64,000 bases of DNA, taken from Pseudomonas sp. stari2. GTDB taxonomy: Bacteria > Pseudomonadota > Gammaproteobacteria > Pseudomonadales > Pseudomonadaceae. The notes beneath the pieces are model-generated. The model was not told the origin of the DNA and ran no database searches. It saw only the letters and a list, made by a program, of their open reading frames with translations. Shown here piece after piece: positions 60,698 through 64,000 of the stretch; within the stretch, counting starts at the first letter, position 1; every line of letters begins with the position of its first letter. Location of the stretch: the NCBI RefSeq assembly GCF_040760005.1, contig NZ_CP099760.1, forward strand, positions 1,173,501 to 1,237,500, given 5' to 3'. Position numbers and translations under genes: made by a program.

Positions 60698-61801
60698 ATG
60701 CCTGTTCAAGCCTTGTTCAAACCGTTCCAGCTCGGTGCCCTCGAATTGCCGACCCGCGTGGTCATGGCGCCGATGACCCGTTCGTTCTCTCCGGGCGGCG
60801 TACCCAACTCCAAAGTGATCGAGTACTACCGTCGTCGCGCGGCGGCCGGCGTCGGCCTGATCATTACCGAAGGAACCACCGTCGGCCATCAGGCCTCCAA
60901 CGGTTACCCGAATGTGCCGCAATTTTTCGGTGAGGCGGCACTGGCCGGCTGGAAGAAAGTCGTCGACGCGGTGCACGCCGAGGGCGGCAAGATTGTCCCG
61001 CAACTGTGGCACGTCGGCAGCGTTCGTCGTATCGGTACCGAGCCGGATGCCAGCGTCCCGGGTTATGGCCCGACCGAGAAACTCAAGGACGGTCAGGTCG
61101 TGGTACACGGCATGACCAAGCAGGACATCCAGGACGTGATCGCGGCCTTCGCTCAGGCTGCCAAAGATGCCCAGACCATCGGCATGGATGGTGTGGAAAT
61201 CCACGGCGCCCACGGTTACCTGATCGACCAGTTCTTCTGGGAAGGCAGCAACCAGCGCACCGACGAATACGGCGGCAGCCTTGCCAACCGTTCGCGTTTC
61301 GCTATCGAACTGATCCAGGCCGTGCGCGCTGCAGTGGGCGAGGGCTTCCCGATCATCTTCCGTTTCTCGCAGTGGAAGCAGCAGGACTACACCGCACGTC
61401 TGGTGCAAACCCCGGAGGCGCTGGGCGAGTTTCTCAAGCCGTTGTCCGACGCTGGCGTGGACATTTTCCACTGCTCGACGCGCCGTTTCTGGGAGCCGGA
61501 ATTCGATGGTTCCGAACTGAACCTGGCGGGCTGGACCCGCAAACTGACCGGCAAACCGACCATCACCGTCGGCAGCGTCGGCCTCGATGGCGAGTTCCTG
61601 CAGTTCATGGTCAACACCGACAAGGTGGCGCAACCAGCCAGCCTGGAAAAACTGCTGGAGCGTCTGAACAACGATGAGTTCGATCTGGTGGCAGTGGGCC
61701 GCGCGCTGCTGGTCGATCCGGACTGGGCGCAGAAAGTGCGTGAAGGCCGCGAGCAGGACATTCTGCCGTTCAGCCGTGAGGCGTTGATGACGCTGGTTTG
61801 A
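60698..61801 (+). CDS. NADH:flavin oxidoreductase, Old Yellow Enzyme family
   Basis: A 367-residue FMN-dependent TIM-barrel enzyme. It shows MAPMTRSFSPGGVPN (N-terminal substrate loop), EIHGAHGYLIDQFFW with the paired histidines that bind the substrate carbonyl (the HxxH type, not HxxN), and VGRALLVDPDW near the C-terminus. Such ene-reductases reduce activated C=C bonds and some nitro compounds; the physiological substrate is unknown. ATG 60698 has GGAG 7 nt upstream. Its 3' end overlaps the convergent glycosyltransferase gene by 32 bp. Confidence 0.93.
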   Translation: MPVQALFKPFQLGALELPTRVVMAPMTRSFSPGGVPNSKVIEYYRRRAAAGVGLIITEGTTVGHQASNGYPNVPQFFGEAALAGWKKVVDAVHAEGGKIVPQLWHVGSVRRIGTEPDASVPGYGPTEKLKDGQVVVHGMTKQDIQDVIAAFAQAAKDAQTIGMDGVEIHGAHGYLIDQFFWEGSNQRTDEYGGSLANRSRFAIELIQAVRAAVGEGFPIIFRFSQWKQQDYTARLVQTPEALGEFLKPLSDAGVDIFHCSTRRFWEPEFDGSELNLAGWTRKLTGKPTITVGSVGLDGEFLQFMVNTDKVAQPASLEKLLERLNNDEFDLVAVGRALLVDPDWAQKVREGREQDILPFSREALMTLV

Positions 61802-62966
61802 TCGCAGTGGGGGGCTTGTCGCGCAGGTCGCGGCAAGCTCCCTGCAAATGCTGTTCAAACTGCTCGATGATCGCCGCCCAGCCTTGACGACTGGCATGCT
61901 GGCGGGCGTTCAATCTGACGCAGCGCAAGGTTTCATCTTCCTCCAGCAGCCACTGTGCTGCATCGCAAAACGCTTTTTCATCCCCCGGCATCGCCAGCAC
62001 GCCGTTGTAGCCGTGGCGAATATGCTGCGCAGCCGCCGCCTGATCGTACGCCACCACGCCAAGACCCGAAGCCAGCGCCTCCAGCACGACGTTGCCGAAC
62101 GTCTCGGTCATGCTCGGAAACAGGAACAGATCGCCGGACGCATAGTGCGCCGCCAATGCTTCGCCGCGTTGAGAGCCGCAGAAAATCGCGTCGGGCAATT
62201 CCTTTTCCAGTGCCACCCGTTGCGGTCCGTCTCCGACGATGATCAGTTTCAGATTGCGCTTTGGATAAGCACTGGTGAGCTTTTCGAAGCAGCGTTTGAG
62301 CAAGCCAAGGTTCTTTTCCGGCGCCAGGCGTCCTACGTGAATCACCGCGATGTCCTGCTCGCTCAGTCCCCATTGCTCACGCAGGGCGTTCAGGCGTTTG
62401 GTCGGGTGGAACAACTGGCTGTCTACCCCCCGTGACAGCAGCGCCAGACGATCGAAATGCCGCCGCTCCAGTTCCAGTCGCTGGCTGACACTTGGCACCA
62501 GGGTCAGCGCAGAACGATTGTGGAACCAGCGCAGATAATGAGTCAGTAAACGCGTCAGCAGGCCGAGACCGTACTGATTGGTGTACTGCTGGAAATTGGT
62601 GTGGAAGCCGCTGACCACGGCGATGCCCAGGCGACGTGCCGCGCGCAGTGCTGACAACCCGAGCGGGCCTTCGGTGGCGATGTACAGCACGTCCGGGCGC
62701 TGGTGTGTCCAGCGGCGCAGCAACTTGTGCATCGACGACTGACCCCACTGCAACCCCGGATAACCCGGGAGCGGCCAGCCCCGGCACAACAGCAGCGCAT
62801 CGTCCTCAGTGCGATGCGGATCGTCCCCCTGACGCGGCCGCACCAGTTCCACCCTATGCCCGCGCGCGCGCAAGCCGTCGCACAAGCGGCCAAGGGTATT
62901 GGCCACGCCGTTGATTTCCGGTGGGAAGGTTTCGCTGATCAGGGTGATATGTAGAGCTGTCGTCAT
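61770..62966 (-). CDS. Glycosyltransferase family 4 protein, mannosyltransferase-like
   Basis: 398 residues of the GT-B fold. The N-terminal half has SETFPPEINGVANTLGRL and GFHTNFQQY; the C-terminal nucleotide-sugar domain has HVGRLAPEKNLGLL and the EX7E region SMTETFGNVVLEALASG. These features match the SqdX/MgtA/PimB-like branch that transfers sugars to diacylglycerol or other lipids. Donor and acceptor are not certain. The start is ATG 62966 (MTTALHITL); an in-frame ATG at 62990 is possible. Overlaps the OYE gene at its 3' end and lies 66 bp from cysZ's stop. Confidence 0.88.
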   Translation of the reverse strand: MTTALHITLISETFPPEINGVANTLGRLCDGLRARGHRVELVRPRQGDDPHRTEDDALLLCRGWPLPGYPGLQWGQSSMHKLLRRWTHQRPDVLYIATEGPLGLSALRAARRLGIAVVSGFHTNFQQYTNQYGLGLLTRLLTHYLRWFHNRSALTLVPSVSQRLELERRHFDRLALLSRGVDSQLFHPTKRLNALREQWGLSEQDIAVIHVGRLAPEKNLGLLKRCFEKLTSAYPKRNLKLIIVGDGPQRVALEKELPDAIFCGSQRGEALAAHYASGDLFLFPSMTETFGNVVLEALASGLGVVAYDQAAAAQHIRHGYNGVLAMPGDEKAFCDAAQWLLEEDETLRCVRLNARQHASRQGWAAIIEQFEQHLQGACRDLRDKPPTAIKPASSTPHG

Positions 62967-63032
62967 GGCCTCAGTGTCGGCTGAGGCCATGTCGCGCTTG
63001 TGACGTTCGGATGATGGATTTGTGACGCGCGC

Positions 63033-63785
63033 TCAGCGTTGCGTCACGAGGTTTTCAGCACCGCGCTCGCGTACCCAGAACAACGTTGCCCCGGCCACCG
63101 CCGCTGGCATCATCAGGATGTTCACCACCGGGATCAGCAGCGCCAGGTAGACGATCCCCCCGAAGCTCATGCTCTGCCAGCGCTTCTGGCGCAGCCAGGC
63201 AAGCATTTCGTTCCAGCCCAGTTTGTGGTTGTCCGCCGGATAGTCGATGTACTGGATCGCCATCATCCATACGCCGAACAGCAGCCACAGCGGAGCGGCG
63301 ACAATGTTCACCATCGGGATGAACGACAGGATGAACAGGCCGATGGCCCGGGGCAGGAAGTAGCCCAGTTTGCGCATTTCCCGGGCGAGGGTGCGCGGGA
63401 TCATCGCAATCAGTTCGCCCCAGCTGAAGGCCGGGAAATCGTCGCTGCCACGCACCACGACTTCGACTTTTTCCGCGAGAAAACCGTTGAACGGCGCCGC
63501 GATCACGTTAGCCAGCATAGTGAAGGTGAAAAACACCATCAACGCCACCAGCACCACGAACAATGGCCACAGGATGTAGCTCAGGAAGCTCAGCCAGTCG
63601 GGGAGCGACGGCATCAGCGAATCGACCCACAGGCTGAACTGGTGGCCGGCGAAATAGATCAATCCGACGAACAGCACCAGGTTGATCGCCAGCGGCAGCA
63701 GCACGAACAGGCGCAGTCCTGGACTGAGGACCAGTTTCAGGCCTTCGCGCAGGTATTGCGGGCCGGAGAGAACAGGGGCGGGCAT
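63033..63785 (-). CDS. cysZ: Sulfate transporter CysZ
   Basis: A 250-residue inner-membrane protein of the EI24/CysZ family with about four strongly hydrophobic segments (for example [20 protein letters not shown] and [20 protein letters not shown]). CysZ allows high-affinity sulfate uptake feeding the cysteine pathway; cysD and cysNC lie about 8-10 kb away. ATG 63785 begins [15 protein letters not shown], typical of the family. It is the last complete gene of the window. Confidence 0.95.
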   Translation of the reverse strand: MPAPVLSGPQYLREGLKLVLSPGLRLFVLLPLAINLVLFVGLIYFAGHQFSLWVDSLMPSLPDWLSFLSYILWPLFVVLVALMVFFTFTMLANVIAAPFNGFLAEKVEVVVRGSDDFPAFSWGELIAMIPRTLAREMRKLGYFLPRAIGLFILSFIPMVNIVAAPLWLLFGVWMMAIQYIDYPADNHKLGWNEMLAWLRQKRWQSMSFGGIVYLALLIPVVNILMMPAAVAGATLFWVRERGAENLVTQR

Positions 63786-64000
63786 AGGGTGCTCCGAGCA
63801 AGGGAAAACGCGCCGACCTTACCGGCTTTGCATAAGCTGGGAAAGCGCGGCAGCGGGATCGACATTCACTGTAACAAAGACGTCCATCTCGTCCGTGTGT
63901 CGGCATAGAGACCACCTATGAGCTGGATTGTTAAACCGTATTTCCTTAATCTTGCCCCCCTCGATACGCTGCACCCAACTTTTTACAGGACTGTCGAGCT
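63786..64000 (+). other. Upstream region of cysZ; possible truncated reading frame to the window edge
   Basis: The first 130 bp should contain the cysZ promoter on the minus strand. On the plus strand a frame from ATG 63918 (MSWIVKPYFLNLAP...) stays open to the end of the window, 27 codons, without a convincing ribosome binding site (only GAG nearby). It could be the start of the next gene or chance; no family can be recognised from so short a piece. Confidence 0.3.

Overview
The window is a chromosomal segment of a fluorescent Pseudomonas, most likely of the P. fluorescens group. The evidence is high GC with Pseudomonas-style codon use, several TGTGGGAGC-type palindromic repeats, and a long gene block (gatB to cysNC) in the order I recall from P. 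aeruginosa PAO1, inverted. Species was not tested by any search. I saw no rRNA, tRNA, CRISPR array, IS element or prophage.

Layout. (1) 1-8800 is an accessory metabolic region. It holds the tail of an ABC exporter, a FadR-type GntR regulator, a three-gene minus-strand cassette behind a near-ideal LexA box (a phospholipase C-like protein plus two small unknown proteins), and a D-galactarate (mucate) operon: kdgD, ketoglutarate semialdehyde dehydrogenase, MFS transporter, garD. The route is galactarate to 5-dehydro-4-deoxyglucarate (GarD), to 2,5-dioxopentanoate (KdgD), to 2-oxoglutarate (dehydrogenase). The operon promoter carries a palindrome, and an 11-bp piece of it recurs in front of the GntR gene, which points to that protein as regulator. 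(2) 8850-11670 holds an AEC permease, a carboxymuconolactone decarboxylase-like protein, a Ca/Na antiporter and an RlpA-like lipoprotein. (3) 11754-28410 is housekeeping: gatCAB (minus) divergent from mreBCD-maf-rng-yhdP-nitrilase-tldD, then yjgA (minus) and pmbA. (4) 28500-32341 is the Fur-controlled fagA-fumC-orfX-sodA cluster followed by a ZIP transporter, an iron-sparing set (iron-free fumarase, Mn superoxide dismutase, metal uptake). (5) 32382-39408 (minus) runs kdsD-kdsC-lptC-lptA-lptB-rpoN-hpf-ptsN-rapZ-ptsO, linking LPS core synthesis and export with sigma-54 and the nitrogen PTS. (6) 39684-47636 (plus) holds mlaFEDCB, ibaG, murA, hisG, hisD, hisC. (7) 47685-50522 (minus) is an apparent insertion: a TonB-dependent receptor and a DUF4198 protein behind a 42-bp operator-like palindrome. 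(8) 50610-55604 holds algW (minus), a Nif3-like gene, cysD and the fused cysNC. (9) 55605-64000 holds a dispersed non-coding repeat, an acyltransferase, pta without an adjacent ackA, a DUF3565 gene, slyD, a glutathione peroxidase, an Old Yellow Enzyme, a glycosyltransferase and cysZ.

Most novel candidates: the SOS-box cassette at 1102-3141, lodged between a regulator and its target operon; the palindrome at the start codon of the TonB receptor gene; the probable ATT start codon of mreC; the divergent DUF3565/slyD start sites sharing CATG; and the structured element between lptB and rpoN.
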